Positions 45,343 through 54,220 are shown, counted from the stretch's first letter. The stretch is 64,000 nucleotides of DNA from an uncultured Eubacteriales bacterium (GCA_902779185.1 CACZAM010000005.1:1-64000), one strand, 5' to 3'. Numbers and translations: made by a program. The notes: generated from the letters alone by a model not told the origin.

Positions 45343-46239
45343 ATGGCCGCAGACAGAAAACATATCGCACTCGGTGATCTGATGATGCTTGCGGCCACCA
45401 TGATATTCGGTGCAATGACGATATTCTCAAAGCAGATACTCGCCGAGCTCGAAGTGTTCAACATGGTGGCTCTCAGATTTTTGATTGCCTTCGCGGCCTG
45501 CCTTGCCGTATTTCATAAGAGATACAGCAGACTCGATAAAGAAACGTTCCTGCACTCCGGAGTGCTTGGAACGTTTTTATTTGTATCGTATTTATGCATG
45601 GTGCTGGGATGCAAGTACACCACTGCCTCGAACGCGGGCTTCATGATGAGCCTGGTGGCTTTCTTCACGCCGCTCATCATTCTGGTGCAGGAGCGTGTCG
45701 TACCGGGCAGGGTGCAGATCGCCAGCATAATCATTACGCTGGTGGGAGTCGGGCTCATGTGCCTGTCTCCGGGATTTTCGCTCAACAGGGGCGATCTCAT
45801 CTGCGTCATGAGCGCGTTTTTCTATTCTTTCCAGATGCTGTACACTGAACGCTACGCGCATAAGCATGATCCTATAGTTTTGGGCACGCTTCAGCTGGCT
45901 TTTGTGTCGGTGTACGGATTCATATTCGCTTTGATCCTTGAGGACAGCTTCAGGCTTCCGGTGAGTGCTGCGGGATGGTGGCAGCTTCTGTATCTGGCGC
46001 TTGGCTGCGGCGCTCTGGGCTTCATTTTCCAGACATCCGCCGAGAAGTTGAGCCCGACATCGCATACGACTCTCATTTACGCGTCTGAGCCGGTGTTCGT
46101 GGCGCTGTTCTCATTCATGATGCTTGGCGAGCAGATAAGTATCCGCCAGATGGCCGGGATCTTACTGGTATTCATAGGAGTATGGATAACAGTGCGGCCG
46201 AAAAAAACAGATGAGGAGCTGATAAGGTATGCAGACTGA
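45343..46239 (+). CDS. EamA-family (DMT) transporter
   Basis: A 298-residue membrane protein with ten predicted segments in two EamA repeats (LMMLAATMIFGAMTIFSKQIL and LICVMSAFFYSFQMLYTERYA). LSPTSHTTLIYASEPVFVALFSFMMLGE is the characteristic end of the second repeat. Drug/metabolite exporters of this type move small molecules; the substrate is unknown. It starts shortly after clpB and overlaps the next transporter gene by 11 bases. Confidence 0.88.
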   Translation: MAADRKHIALGDLMMLAATMIFGAMTIFSKQILAELEVFNMVALRFLIAFAACLAVFHKRYSRLDKETFLHSGVLGTFLFVSYLCMVLGCKYTTASNAGFMMSLVAFFTPLIILVQERVVPGRVQIASIIITLVGVGLMCLSPGFSLNRGDLICVMSAFFYSFQMLYTERYAHKHDPIVLGTLQLAFVSVYGFIFALILEDSFRLPVSAAGWWQLLYLALGCGALGFIFQTSAEKLSPTSHTTLIYASEPVFVALFSFMMLGEQISIRQMAGILLVFIGVWITVRPKKTDEELIRYAD

Positions 46240-47473
46240 ACTCGGAAAGAAATTCTGGATATCCATGCTCATATTCGGACTTATGGGTCAGGTGGCATGG
46301 GTAGTCGAGAACATGTATTTCAATGTATTCATTTACAAGATGTTTCATGCGGAGCCGGCTGATATTTCGGCAATGGTGATGGCAAGCGCGGTCACTGCTG
46401 CCCTGACGACCATCATTATGGGCGCTGTCTCAGATAAGGTGGGCAGGCGCAAGGCGTTCATGAGCATCGGATATATCATCTGGGGTGTGAGCATCATAAG
46501 CTTTGCGTATATTAAAAGCATTATGATGACAATAGTGATGGACTGCGTGATGACATATTTCGGATCGACTGCAAATGACGCTGCGTACAATGCCTGGCTG
46601 ACGGACAGGGGAGATTCCACAAACAGGGGAAAGATAGAAGGCGTCAATTCCATGATGCCGCTCATCGCTATTCTGGTGGTTTTCGGAGGCTTCATGAGCT
46701 TCAACCTGGATACTCATGAAGCATGGACATCGATCTATTACATAATCGGAATAGCAACCACATGCATAGGTATCGCGGGCTGGTTCCTGATAGAGGACGC
46801 TCCGGGACTTAAAAAGACAGAAGAAAGTCTTGGTAATACGCTGGCTTACAGCTTCAGACCATCCGTCGCGAAGGACAACAGCAGGCTTTATCTTACACTG
46901 GTGAATTTTGCGGTTTTCAACATCTCGATACAGGTTTTCATGCCGTACCTGCTTATATACTATGAGAAGACTCTCGGAATGGATAATTACGTTCTCATTT
47001 TCGCACCTGCGATACTCCTGGCTGCTGTCATTACTGTTTTCTACGGAAGACTTTACGACAGACTCGGTTTCATGAGGAGCATAATGCCGGTGATCGCGAT
47101 GCTGATAACAGGATACGCAATACTGTACTTCACAACGTCCACAATACCTGTATTCATAGGATCGCTCCTGATGATGGCCGGTTATCTTACGGGAATGTCA
47201 GTGTTCGGAGCCATGATAAGAGACAGCATTCCTGAGGGAAGAGCAGGGCAGTTCCAGGGGGTCAGAATAATAGGTCAGGTTTTTGTACCCGGGCTCATAG
47301 GTCCTGCACTTGGGGCGTGGATATTGAGGGATGCAGATGTTATAGTTAACGGAGACGGAACTACTTCATTCCTTCCGGACAGAGGAATATGGTCGGCGGC
47401 CGCGTTCGTGATAATCATCCTGTTTGCGGTACTGATGACGACGATGAGGAAGAAAAACAATGGATCAGACTGA
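46229..47473 (+). CDS. Major facilitator superfamily transporter
   Basis: A 414-residue protein with about twelve membrane segments. The MFS loop 2-3 motif appears as GAVSDKVGRRKAFM near residue 70, and a second copy as GRLYDRLGFMRSIM near 270. The overall pattern resembles SLC45/GPH-like sugar carriers more than drug efflux pumps, but the substrate is not evident. It overlaps the genes on either side (11 and 14 bases), forming a tightly coupled unit with the EamA transporter and the macrodomain hydrolase. Confidence 0.85.
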   Translation: MQTELGKKFWISMLIFGLMGQVAWVVENMYFNVFIYKMFHAEPADISAMVMASAVTAALTTIIMGAVSDKVGRRKAFMSIGYIIWGVSIISFAYIKSIMMTIVMDCVMTYFGSTANDAAYNAWLTDRGDSTNRGKIEGVNSMMPLIAILVVFGGFMSFNLDTHEAWTSIYYIIGIATTCIGIAGWFLIEDAPGLKKTEESLGNTLAYSFRPSVAKDNSRLYLTLVNFAVFNISIQVFMPYLLIYYEKTLGMDNYVLIFAPAILLAAVITVFYGRLYDRLGFMRSIMPVIAMLITGYAILYFTTSTIPVFIGSLLMMAGYLTGMSVFGAMIRDSIPEGRAGQFQGVRIIGQVFVPGLIGPALGAWILRDADVIVNGDGTTSFLPDRGIWSAAAFVIIILFAVLMTTMRKKNNGSD

Positions 47474-48242
47474 AGCCAGGATCTGGCTCATCGAAAAACT
47501 GAAGAATGAGAATCCTGTCTACCGCAGAGTGCCCGTGCCGGATGATGAAGCGAAACAGAAGGAACTGCTCCGGGCGCTTATGAATGTAAGGGACGCAAAG
47601 CCGGTAAGTGCTGAGTTCCGTGCGGTGCAGGACGCGTATCTGAAGAGGGAAGCGCTTCTCAAAGGCATAGTCAGCGTGGACTCGCTGGAGCCGTGCCCGC
47701 TCGACAGCAGGCTTTGCCTCTGGCAGGGCGATATTACGAGGCTCGCGGCGGACGCGATAGTAAACGCGGCGAATTTCACCCTGCTCGGGTGCTTCATACC
47801 GCTCCACAACTGCATCGATAACTGCATACATTCAGCCGCGGGCGTGCAGCTCAGGTGGGACTGTCATGAGATCATGCGGAGGCAGGGCCATGACGAGCCG
47901 ACCGGAACGGCAAAGATCACGCCGGGTCATTGCCTTCCGGCAAAGTATGTATTGCATACCGTCGGTCCCATAGTCGATATGGGACTGACAGACGAGCACA
48001 GGGAGCTGTTGGCATCGTGCTACCGCTCATGCCTTGATCTGGCCGCGGAAAACGGCCTGGGAAATGTTGCATTCTGCTGCATATCCACGGGTGTCTTCTG
48101 CTTCCCGGCGGAAGAAGCTGCCCGCATAGCGGTGAAAACTGTAAGGGACTGGCTTGACAGCCATGACAGCAGTATAAATAAAGTGATATTCAACGTATTC
48201 GGAAACAGGGACAAGGAAATCTACGGAAAGCTATTGGGCTGA
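47460..48242 (+). CDS. Zinc-dependent macrodomain ADP-ribosyl hydrolase
   Basis: A 260-residue protein. After an N-terminal helical region (to about 80) comes a macrodomain: LCLWQGDITRLAADAIVNAAN, GTAKITPGHCLPAKYVLHTVGPIV, and CISTGVFCFPAEEAARIAV. The zinc ligands of the Zn-Macro class are present as Cys111, His116 and Cys118 (LLGCFIPLHNC). Such enzymes remove ADP-ribose from protein, classically serving a SirTM / lipoylated GcvH-L module. None of those partners is nearby, and its genes here are transporters and an 8-oxoguanine deaminase. It could instead act on a soluble ADP-ribose metabolite. Start follows GAGGAAGAAAAACA. Confidence 0.87.
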   Translation: MDQTEARIWLIEKLKNENPVYRRVPVPDDEAKQKELLRALMNVRDAKPVSAEFRAVQDAYLKREALLKGIVSVDSLEPCPLDSRLCLWQGDITRLAADAIVNAANFTLLGCFIPLHNCIDNCIHSAAGVQLRWDCHEIMRRQGHDEPTGTAKITPGHCLPAKYVLHTVGPIVDMGLTDEHRELLASCYRSCLDLAAENGLGNVAFCCISTGVFCFPAEEAARIAVKTVRDWLDSHDSSINKVIFNVFGNRDKEIYGKLLG

Positions 48243-48268
48243 GATCGCTGTGAAAGGAGCCTGAAAAA

Positions 48269-49627
48269 ATGAGTACATTGTCGGTAAACAACATACGCGC
48301 GATAGTATCCTGCGATGGAAAGGATACGGTTTACGAAAACGCGAATCTGTTCTGCAAGGACGGTCTTATTGCATATATAGGACCGGAGAAACACGACGCA
48401 GACACTGTCATAGACGGTAAGGGAATGCTCTGCTACCCCGGACTCGTAAACGCCCATCACCACCTTTATCAGGTGTTCTCGCGCAATCTTGAGAAGGTGC
48501 AGAACATGGAGCTCTTCGACTGGCTCAAGACGCTCTACGAGATATGGAAGAACCTCAACGCGGATACGGTATATCTGTCATCCCTGACTGGCATGGGAGA
48601 GCTGATGAAGAACGGCTGCACAACGGTGTTCGATCATCACTACGTATTCCCGGCAGGAGCAGGTGACCTTATAGGCGCCCAGGCTGCAGCCGCGGATAAG
48701 CTCGGGGTGAGGATGCACTTCTCGCGCGGCTCAATGGACCTGTCTGTAAAGGACGGAGGACTCCCGCCTGACAGCGTAGTCCAGACCGTAGATGAGATCA
48801 TGAAGGACAGCATAGATCTTATAGACAAATACCACGACAGATCGTTCAGATCGAAACGCCGCATTGCGCTGGCGCCATGCTCACCGTTCTCGGTCTCGGA
48901 AGATCTGCTCCGCGAATCCGCCATACTCGCAAGGGAGAAGGGCGTGCGCCTGCACACACATCTATGCGAGACAAAGGATGAAGAGAACTACATGCTTGAG
49001 CGCGAAGGCATACGTCCTCTCGCTTACATGGAGAGAGTGGGCTGGATAGGCGACGACGTCTGGTATGCCCACGGCATCCACTTCAATGATGAAGAGCTGA
49101 AGCTCCTCGCGGATACAGGCACAGGCGTCTGCCACTGCCCGATATCCAACATGAAGCTTTCATCGGGCATCGCCCGCATCCCTGAGATGCTCGAAATGGG
49201 CATCCCGGTCGGACTCGGTGTGGACGGCTCCGCTTCGAATGACGGCTCCGACATGCTCGAGGAGCTCCGCGTGGGATTCCTTCTGCACAGGCTCAATTCA
49301 AGCAGGCTCGCGCCGACCGGCTACGACATGCTCAAGGTGGCTACAATGGGTTCCGCAAGGCTGCTCGGAAGGGACAAGGAGATCGGATCGATCGAGGTAG
49401 GCAAGTGCGCTGACTTCTTCATGATCGATTCAGACCGTCTCGAGCTGGTAGGAGCATGCTATGACCCGAAGTCAGTGCTCGGTACCGTAGGCGTCAGAGG
49501 CGCTGTGGATTACACAGTCATCGACGGAGAGGTCACTGTGGCAAATGGAGCTATCACCGGAATCGATGAGGAAAAGGCAGTAGCTGACTCCAATAAGGAG
49601 CTTGGAAGATATCTCGCTGATCTTTAG
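48269..49627 (+). CDS. 8-oxoguanine deaminase-like amidohydrolase
   Basis: Amidohydrolase of 452 residues in the atrazine-chlorohydrolase/8-oxoguanine deaminase subgroup. Metal and catalytic motifs are PGLVNAHHHLYQ (HxH), TVFDHHYVF, RLHTHLCETKDE (His and Glu), AHGIHF, and GLGVDGSASNDGSDMLEELR (metal Asp). The last segment closely recalls 8-oxoguanine deaminases. The reaction would convert 8-oxoguanine to urate, which connects to the purine island 30 kb away. Other ring deamination substrates are possible. It has a strong AAAGGAGCC start and follows the macrodomain gene. Confidence 0.75.
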   Translation: MSTLSVNNIRAIVSCDGKDTVYENANLFCKDGLIAYIGPEKHDADTVIDGKGMLCYPGLVNAHHHLYQVFSRNLEKVQNMELFDWLKTLYEIWKNLNADTVYLSSLTGMGELMKNGCTTVFDHHYVFPAGAGDLIGAQAAAADKLGVRMHFSRGSMDLSVKDGGLPPDSVVQTVDEIMKDSIDLIDKYHDRSFRSKRRIALAPCSPFSVSEDLLRESAILAREKGVRLHTHLCETKDEENYMLEREGIRPLAYMERVGWIGDDVWYAHGIHFNDEELKLLADTGTGVCHCPISNMKLSSGIARIPEMLEMGIPVGLGVDGSASNDGSDMLEELRVGFLLHRLNSSRLAPTGYDMLKVATMGSARLLGRDKEIGSIEVGKCADFFMIDSDRLELVGACYDPKSVLGTVGVRGAVDYTVIDGEVTVANGAITGIDEEKAVADSNKELGRYLADL

Positions 49628-49635
49628 GAAAACGG

Positions 49636-51603
49636 ATGCTGAAAACTGAATTTGACGGAAGAATACTGAAATTGTCGGTGGACGGGTTTGAACTCCTGTC
49701 CACCCCTTTCATTTCCGCTATAAAGCTTGAGAAAACAATTACTGCGAGGCGCGGAACGGTAAAGGAATCCATAGTCGAGCTGGAGCACGCGCGTCTCAAC
49801 GACGTTGAGAGAGTGAGCGGAAATACCTTTGTAATGTCGGGAGACGGTCATTCGCTCAGAATGGAGGTCACGGAATGCGAACTCGGATGTGAGCTCTTCT
49901 TTGAAGGTGAAGAGGGCTGGTCTTATGAGTTCAGGATACCCGCGATGGCGGGCGAAGCTGTTTTCGGAGGAGGAGAGCAGTACCGCAAGACCAATCTCCG
50001 CGGGGAGCGCGTTATGAATTTCGTTTCCGAGCATATAACCGCCCGTACACTTTTCGAAAAAGTAATACTGCCTGATAGCCGCTACCGTGAAAAAGAGGCT
50101 GAGAGCATCGGGAGCTATTCTCCCATGCCGGTGTTTGTCACGGACAAAGGCAGGCTGTTTTATTTCGATACACCGTCTGACGGTATCTCCAAGTTCGGGA
50201 TCAATAATTACAGGCTGAGATTCGATGAATGTCCGCGCTCGGTCATGCTGCTGCACGCAGAAGATTACGACACTCTGATGCGCGCCCTGGCAAAGAAGAA
50301 CCCTCCGGGTATGTACCTGCCTGACTGGTGCCTTGACGGTATGATAATAGCAGTGCAGGGCGGTACTGAAAAAGTCCTTTCGAAGACCTTCGCGATGCTG
50401 GACGCCGGAGCTAAGATAAGCGCGGTGTGGAGCCAGGACTGGTGCGGGGAGAACCGCACAATAATGGGAAAGCAGGTCTGGTGGAACTACGAATACGACA
50501 GAAAGCTCTACAAAAACCTTCCTGCTGCCATAAAAAAGCTTGAGAGCAGGGGGGTCCGCTTCCTTGCATACCTGAACCCATATCTGGTGAAGGGAAGCAG
50601 GCTGTACGCTGAGTGCGCGGAGAAGGGCTGGCTCATAAAAAACAAGGACGGCAGCATAGCTCACATGAAGTCGACCACTTTCGATGCCGGCATGCTCGAC
50701 CTGACCGATCCTGAGGTAGTGCGTTTTATCAAGGAGGTCCTCATAAAGAAGAACATGCTTGGTATCGGCATCAAGGGATGGATGGCTGATTTCGGCGAAT
50801 ACCTGCCTGTTGACTGCGTTCTGCATGAGGGGGATCCGGCTGAACTGCACAATCTGTGGCCGGTGATATGGGCGCGGATCAATCGCGAGGCAGTAGAAGA
50901 GTATGGCGATAAAGATGTGATGTTCTTTACCCGCTCCGGCTATCTTGGAGAGCAGCGCTATGCGCCTATAATGTGGAACGGCGATCAGCATACTGACCTC
51001 ACCAGGGATTACGGTATGCCGTGTGTCATGCCGGCGACTTTCTCCCTGGGATTCTCGGGAGTGCCGCTGGTTCACAGTGACATAGGAGGTTTCTTCTCGA
51101 TAGGAAAGCTGAAAAGGAGCGATGAGCTCTTCATCCGCTGGATGGAGATGAACACCTTTTCGCCTCTTATGAGAAGCCACGAGTCGATAAGGCCGTGGGC
51201 TAACAGCCAGTTTGACGCTCCTGCAGTGCTGCCGCATACAGTGCGCCTTACCAGGATCCACGCCGCTTTAAGACCGTACATAGAGCACTGTATAGAAAAG
51301 GCGGCGGAAGGCATTCCGGTGATGAAACCGGACTTCTGGAATGCGGTTGATTATTCAGCGAGCAGGGATGAGTATTCATACTTCTTCGGTGATGATATGT
51401 ATATCTGCCCGGTCATCGAAAAGAACGCCTCGGAAAGGGCGGTCCATCTACCTGAAGGCGAATGGACAGGATTCTGGGACAACAGGACATATAAAGGCGG
51501 CTCTGAGCTAAGAGTCCGGGCTCCTCTGGGTCGTATTCCCGTGTTTTACAGGTCTGAAAGTAGCTTCAGGGAAGTGTTCATAAAGGCTGCAGGCATAAAA
51601 TAA
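49636..51603 (+). CDS. GH31 alpha-glycosidase, YihQ-like but lacking sulfonate-binding residues
   Basis: A 655-residue cytoplasmic glycoside hydrolase. An N-terminal beta-sandwich is followed by the catalytic barrel from about residue 225. Nucleophile Asp385 lies in KGWMADFGEYLP and the acid/base Asp450 in MWNGDQHTD. The general sequence (AVQGGTE, AVWSQDW, LVHSDIGG) aligns well with E. coli sulfoquinovosidase YihQ. Its sulfonate-recognition set is Gln, Gln, Arg, Trp, Tyr as I recall. Here the Arg is Gln280 (KQVWW) and the Tyr is Phe486 (DIGGF). So a neutral alpha-glucoside or related sugar is more likely than sulfoquinovose. It sits eight bases after the deaminase and faces the isomerase-like gene. 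Confidence 0.82.
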   Translation: MLKTEFDGRILKLSVDGFELLSTPFISAIKLEKTITARRGTVKESIVELEHARLNDVERVSGNTFVMSGDGHSLRMEVTECELGCELFFEGEEGWSYEFRIPAMAGEAVFGGGEQYRKTNLRGERVMNFVSEHITARTLFEKVILPDSRYREKEAESIGSYSPMPVFVTDKGRLFYFDTPSDGISKFGINNYRLRFDECPRSVMLLHAEDYDTLMRALAKKNPPGMYLPDWCLDGMIIAVQGGTEKVLSKTFAMLDAGAKISAVWSQDWCGENRTIMGKQVWWNYEYDRKLYKNLPAAIKKLESRGVRFLAYLNPYLVKGSRLYAECAEKGWLIKNKDGSIAHMKSTTFDAGMLDLTDPEVVRFIKEVLIKKNMLGIGIKGWMADFGEYLPVDCVLHEGDPAELHNLWPVIWARINREAVEEYGDKDVMFFTRSGYLGEQRYAPIMWNGDQHTDLTRDYGMPCVMPATFSLGFSGVPLVHSDIGGFFSIGKLKRSDELFIRWMEMNTFSPLMRSHESIRPWANSQFDAPAVLPHTVRLTRIHAALRPYIEHCIEKAAEGIPVMKPDFWNAVDYSASRDEYSYFFGDDMYICPVIEKNASERAVHLPEGEWTGFWDNRTYKGGSELRVRAPLGRIPVFYRSESSFREVFIKAAGIK

Positions 51604-51613
51604 GACTAAAAAA

Positions 51614-51639
51614 GATGGACTGCATGAGGACAGTCCATC
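51614..51639 (-). terminator. Terminator of the isomerase-like gene (convergent with GH31)
   Basis: GATGGACTG pairs with CAGTCCATC (9 bp) around an 8-base loop. Read on the minus strand it is followed by TTTTTTAG, matching the end of the minus-strand gene. It may also slow plus-strand transcripts. Confidence 0.8.
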
Positions 51640-51656
51640 ATAACAAATAAAACTTA

Positions 51657-52997
51657 TCAGTACACAAATGCTTTGAATCCGAACATCCTTGCCAAAGCTT
51701 TCAGCGTCTCTGCGTGATGACCCTTCATCACGACAAAATGGGGTTCAAAGCCGTCAAGCACGCTTTTTTCAACGGCTTCACGCACCGGAGCCGTTGTTTT
51801 TATTACTATGGAAGTGCCCGTGAACTGTTTAGGCTTGTCGAGAGCTTCACCTTCCAGTATGAAAAAGCGGTAGCTGCCGTCCGGCTCACGGCCGATGCGG
51901 AATACTGTGGCTTCAGGGAAAGCCTCGCATCCGAAGTCCATTGCAGGACCTATCTTTCTGTTCGGATGTACGCCTGTCACGGCGCCGGTGTCCCGGCGCG
52001 CGAGAGTGCATGCGGCAGTCCCGCAGTGCCAGAAGGTGAGAGAGTTTTCTTCTTCGTTAAGACTTACCGGATCGCCGAAGAATACCGGCGAGCCGGAAAG
52101 TTTCATTCCCGTCCACATTGAGAGCGCCCCGTACACATCCGCTTCACAGGCTGCTGCCGTACCGTCGTCATTGAGCATCGAAAGAACTGCGCAGACCGGC
52201 GTACCGTAATCAGTAAAGTAATCCGGCCAGCACCGTGACGCAAGGGCGCCTATGCCGTTTTCGCTTATGTATTCACTGTACGCCCTGTAAAGTCTGGCGT
52301 GATCGCGCAGATTGTTTTCCGGTGTTTTGCTGAGACCGGCGGCAAGTGCGAATGACCGCTCTATGTACGCACTGCATGCATCATCTGTGTAGGATCTGGC
52401 GCGTTCGATCATGTCTGCTACAGGAATGGATACCAGTGATGCGCCGAATACTTCTTTCAGTTCGCTTTCGTGAGCGCGGCCGAAATCAAATCCCTGGGGA
52501 GGTTCTCCGACAGAAGCAAGAATCAGGCTCTGCATCTCCTTTTTTATCCTTGCTGCTTTAACGCAGGCCTGTACCCTGTCTTTGACTGATACTTCTTCAG
52601 GTGAACCGAAAACATACTCATAGCCGGTCCTTCCATATGAACGCATTGCATTGGCAGCACTGTATGCACCGGTGAGTGAATTGAGGCGAAGCCTGGTTCC
52701 GTCAATAACGGGTTCGCGCAGTGCCCAGAGAAGGACAGGGCAGTCGAACCGTCTTATCACCTCGGACATATAAGCTGAGTTGGCAAATGTGAGGTCCTGA
52801 AACACTATCAGATCAGGTTCAAGACCTGATATGTATTCGCTCATCGCGTCAACAGAAAGCAGCATGTCGTCAGGAAAAACAAAAGACGGATCTGCAGAGC
52901 GCAGGAGTTTCATTGATCTTTCAAAAAGGTCCCTTGCGCTTTCGAGATGAAAAGTCGGCACTCCGACCGGTATGTAAACAGCTGTGAAATCCTTCAT
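51657..52997 (-). CDS. L-fucose isomerase-fold protein of unknown substrate
   Basis: About 446 residues from the ATG at 52997 (MKDFTAVYIPVGVPTF), chosen for its upstream GAGGATACAG; an upstream in-frame ATG would add 19 residues. The layout, with an N-terminal Rossmann-like half (LEPDLIVFQDLTFANSAYMSEVIRRF) and a C-terminal half (ACEADVYGALSMWTGMKLSGSPVFFGD, LTFWHCGTAAC, GCEAFPEATVFRIGR), resembles the L-fucose/arabinose isomerase C-terminal superfamily. The Glu and Asp in ACEADVYG are plausible metal ligands. Sulfoquinovose isomerases of the SqvD type belong to this superfamily, which makes the convergent YihQ-like gene intriguing, but no other sulfoglycolysis gene is present. Ketol isomerisation of a sugar is the reasonable limit of the call. 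Confidence 0.7.
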   Translation of the reverse strand: MKDFTAVYIPVGVPTFHLESARDLFERSMKLLRSADPSFVFPDDMLLSVDAMSEYISGLEPDLIVFQDLTFANSAYMSEVIRRFDCPVLLWALREPVIDGTRLRLNSLTGAYSAANAMRSYGRTGYEYVFGSPEEVSVKDRVQACVKAARIKKEMQSLILASVGEPPQGFDFGRAHESELKEVFGASLVSIPVADMIERARSYTDDACSAYIERSFALAAGLSKTPENNLRDHARLYRAYSEYISENGIGALASRCWPDYFTDYGTPVCAVLSMLNDDGTAAACEADVYGALSMWTGMKLSGSPVFFGDPVSLNEEENSLTFWHCGTAACTLARRDTGAVTGVHPNRKIGPAMDFGCEAFPEATVFRIGREPDGSYRFFILEGEALDKPKQFTGTSIVIKTTAPVREAVEKSVLDGFEPHFVVMKGHHAETLKALARMFGFKAFVY

Positions 52998-53041
52998 CTG
53001 TATCCTCTGTATATCTGCTGGCGAAATCGTATAATCAAAGA

Positions 53042-53066
53042 AGCCGGCTGTCAACCGCAGCCGGCT
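53042..53066 (-). terminator. Hairpin between birA and the isomerase-like gene
   Basis: AGCCGGCTG and CAGCCGGCT form a 9-bp stem with a 7-base loop. On the minus strand TTCTTTGATT follows, a weak T-run just after the birA stop, suggesting partial termination. Confidence 0.65.
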
Positions 53067-53075
53067 CCGGGTGTT

Positions 53076-54050
53076 CTATATTCTGATGCTTATCTCACCG
53101 GATCTGAGGACCTCTACGCTTCCGTCTTCATAGCGGACCTTAAGCCCGAATTCCTGATCTATTCCCAGTACATATGCCGTGATCATTTCACCATCCTTAT
53201 GTACCATTACGTTTTTTCCGGTCACCATTGAACGCTTTATATACTCGTCAGAATACGGGGTATCAGGAAGGTGATCGTAATATGCCATGAAGCGGTTCAG
53301 TATCTCAGCAGCAAGGCGGTTCTTGAGACCTGTTGCAGGCTCATCGAATACTTTTCCGGCTATTTCGGCAATCGAGGAAGGGAATCCGCCTGAAGGCTCA
53401 TAGGCGTTCACACCGATTCCTACTATTACGTATTCGAGGCTGCCGGTCTCTACGCCGTACGACGCTTCAGACAGAATGCCGCATACCTTTTTTCCGTCAA
53501 TGAAAATGTCATTGACCCATTTGATATCGGCTTTTTTGCCTGAAACATTCTCGATAGCTTCGCTTACCGCGGCTGCGGCCATGGTTGTAAAATGAAGTAC
53601 CTGATTTTCTGTAAGTCCGACAGGTCTGAGCAGGATGCTCATGTAAATACCGCTTTCAGCAGGGGAAAAGAAGGCTTTCCCTCGGCGTCCTCTGCCGGCA
53701 CTCTGTGATCCGGCAATCGCTACATAGCCCTCGCTTTCACCTCTTTTGGCTTTCTCGATGCATTTTGTATTGGTTGAATCGACTCTGACAAAGACTTCAG
53801 GCCGCAGATCCTTGCAGCAATCGTCAAGGAGGCTGCGAATCCCGCGCTCTGTAAGTACATCTGATTCCTTGTCGAGACAATAACCTCTGTTTGTGACGGC
53901 CTTTATCTCATAGCCTTCACTCTGCAATTTTTTTACTGCTTTCCAGACTGCCGTTCTGGAAATGTTAAGTTCTTCTGCTATCCGTTCTCCGGATATGAAA
54001 AAACCCTTGTTTTTTTCAAACAAAGCAAGGACCGTGTCCTTTGTACTCAT
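53076..54050 (-). CDS. birA: Bifunctional biotin operon repressor / biotin--protein ligase
   Basis: A 324-residue BirA with a DNA-binding domain. The N-terminal winged helix reads ISGERIAEELNISRTAVWKAVKKLQSEGYEI. The ligase domain has the biotinyl-AMP motif AGSQSAGRGRRGKAFFSP near residue 115, and the adenylate/biotin segment KWVNDIFIDGKKVCGIL. A C-terminal SH3-like domain follows. I chose the start at 54050 because AAGGAGAGAGGAGC precedes it; an ATG 14 codons upstream lacks one. It both attaches biotin to carboxylases and represses biotin genes. No biotin gene is in the window. Confidence 0.93.
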   Translation of the reverse strand: MSTKDTVLALFEKNKGFFISGERIAEELNISRTAVWKAVKKLQSEGYEIKAVTNRGYCLDKESDVLTERGIRSLLDDCCKDLRPEVFVRVDSTNTKCIEKAKRGESEGYVAIAGSQSAGRGRRGKAFFSPAESGIYMSILLRPVGLTENQVLHFTTMAAAAVSEAIENVSGKKADIKWVNDIFIDGKKVCGILSEASYGVETGSLEYVIVGIGVNAYEPSGGFPSSIAEIAGKVFDEPATGLKNRLAAEILNRFMAYYDHLPDTPYSDEYIKRSMVTGKNVMVHKDGEMITAYVLGIDQEFGLKVRYEDGSVEVLRSGEISIRI

Positions 54051-54073
54051 TGCTCCTCTCTCCTTGAATCGCA

Positions 54074-54113
54074 GTATAACACTGGTTTTCATTATTTAAT
54101 TAAAGTGTAATAC
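54074..54113. promoter_or_regulatory. Inverted repeat in the birA-U32 divergent gap, possible BirA operator
   Basis: GTATAACACT (54074-54083) and AGTGTAATAC (54104-54113) are inverted with nine of ten matches and a 20-base spacer. BirA-family operators are long dyads with spaced arms. The site lies 24 bases upstream of the birA start, so it may be autoregulatory. The half-site sequence is not the standard one known to me. Confidence 0.4.
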
Positions 54114-54137
54114 CGAGCAAATTTATTATCAAGACAG

Positions 54138-54166
54138 TTGACAATGTGGTCAGCATTAAATACAAA
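54138..54166 (+). promoter_or_regulatory. Possible promoter of the U32 gene
   Basis: A consensus -35 TTGACA is followed after 17 bases by TACAAA, a weak -10. It lies 55 bases before the chosen start of the U32 gene. Confidence 0.45.
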
Positions 54167-54220
54167 CAATGGACATATCTGAAATATGTGCTAATATTTC
54201 AAAAAGGGAGGATATTTATC

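Noticed and set aside
49636..51603. Sulfoquinovosidase assignment for the GH31 protein
   Set aside because: The sulfonate-binding Arg and Tyr of the QQRWY set are Gln and Phe, and sulfoglycolysis genes are absent; kept only as a YihQ-like enzyme.
53076..54092. Longer birA start 14 codons upstream
   Set aside because: It lacks a ribosome site, whereas the internal ATG has a strong AAGGAGAGAGGAGC and matches where the BirA helix-turn-helix begins.
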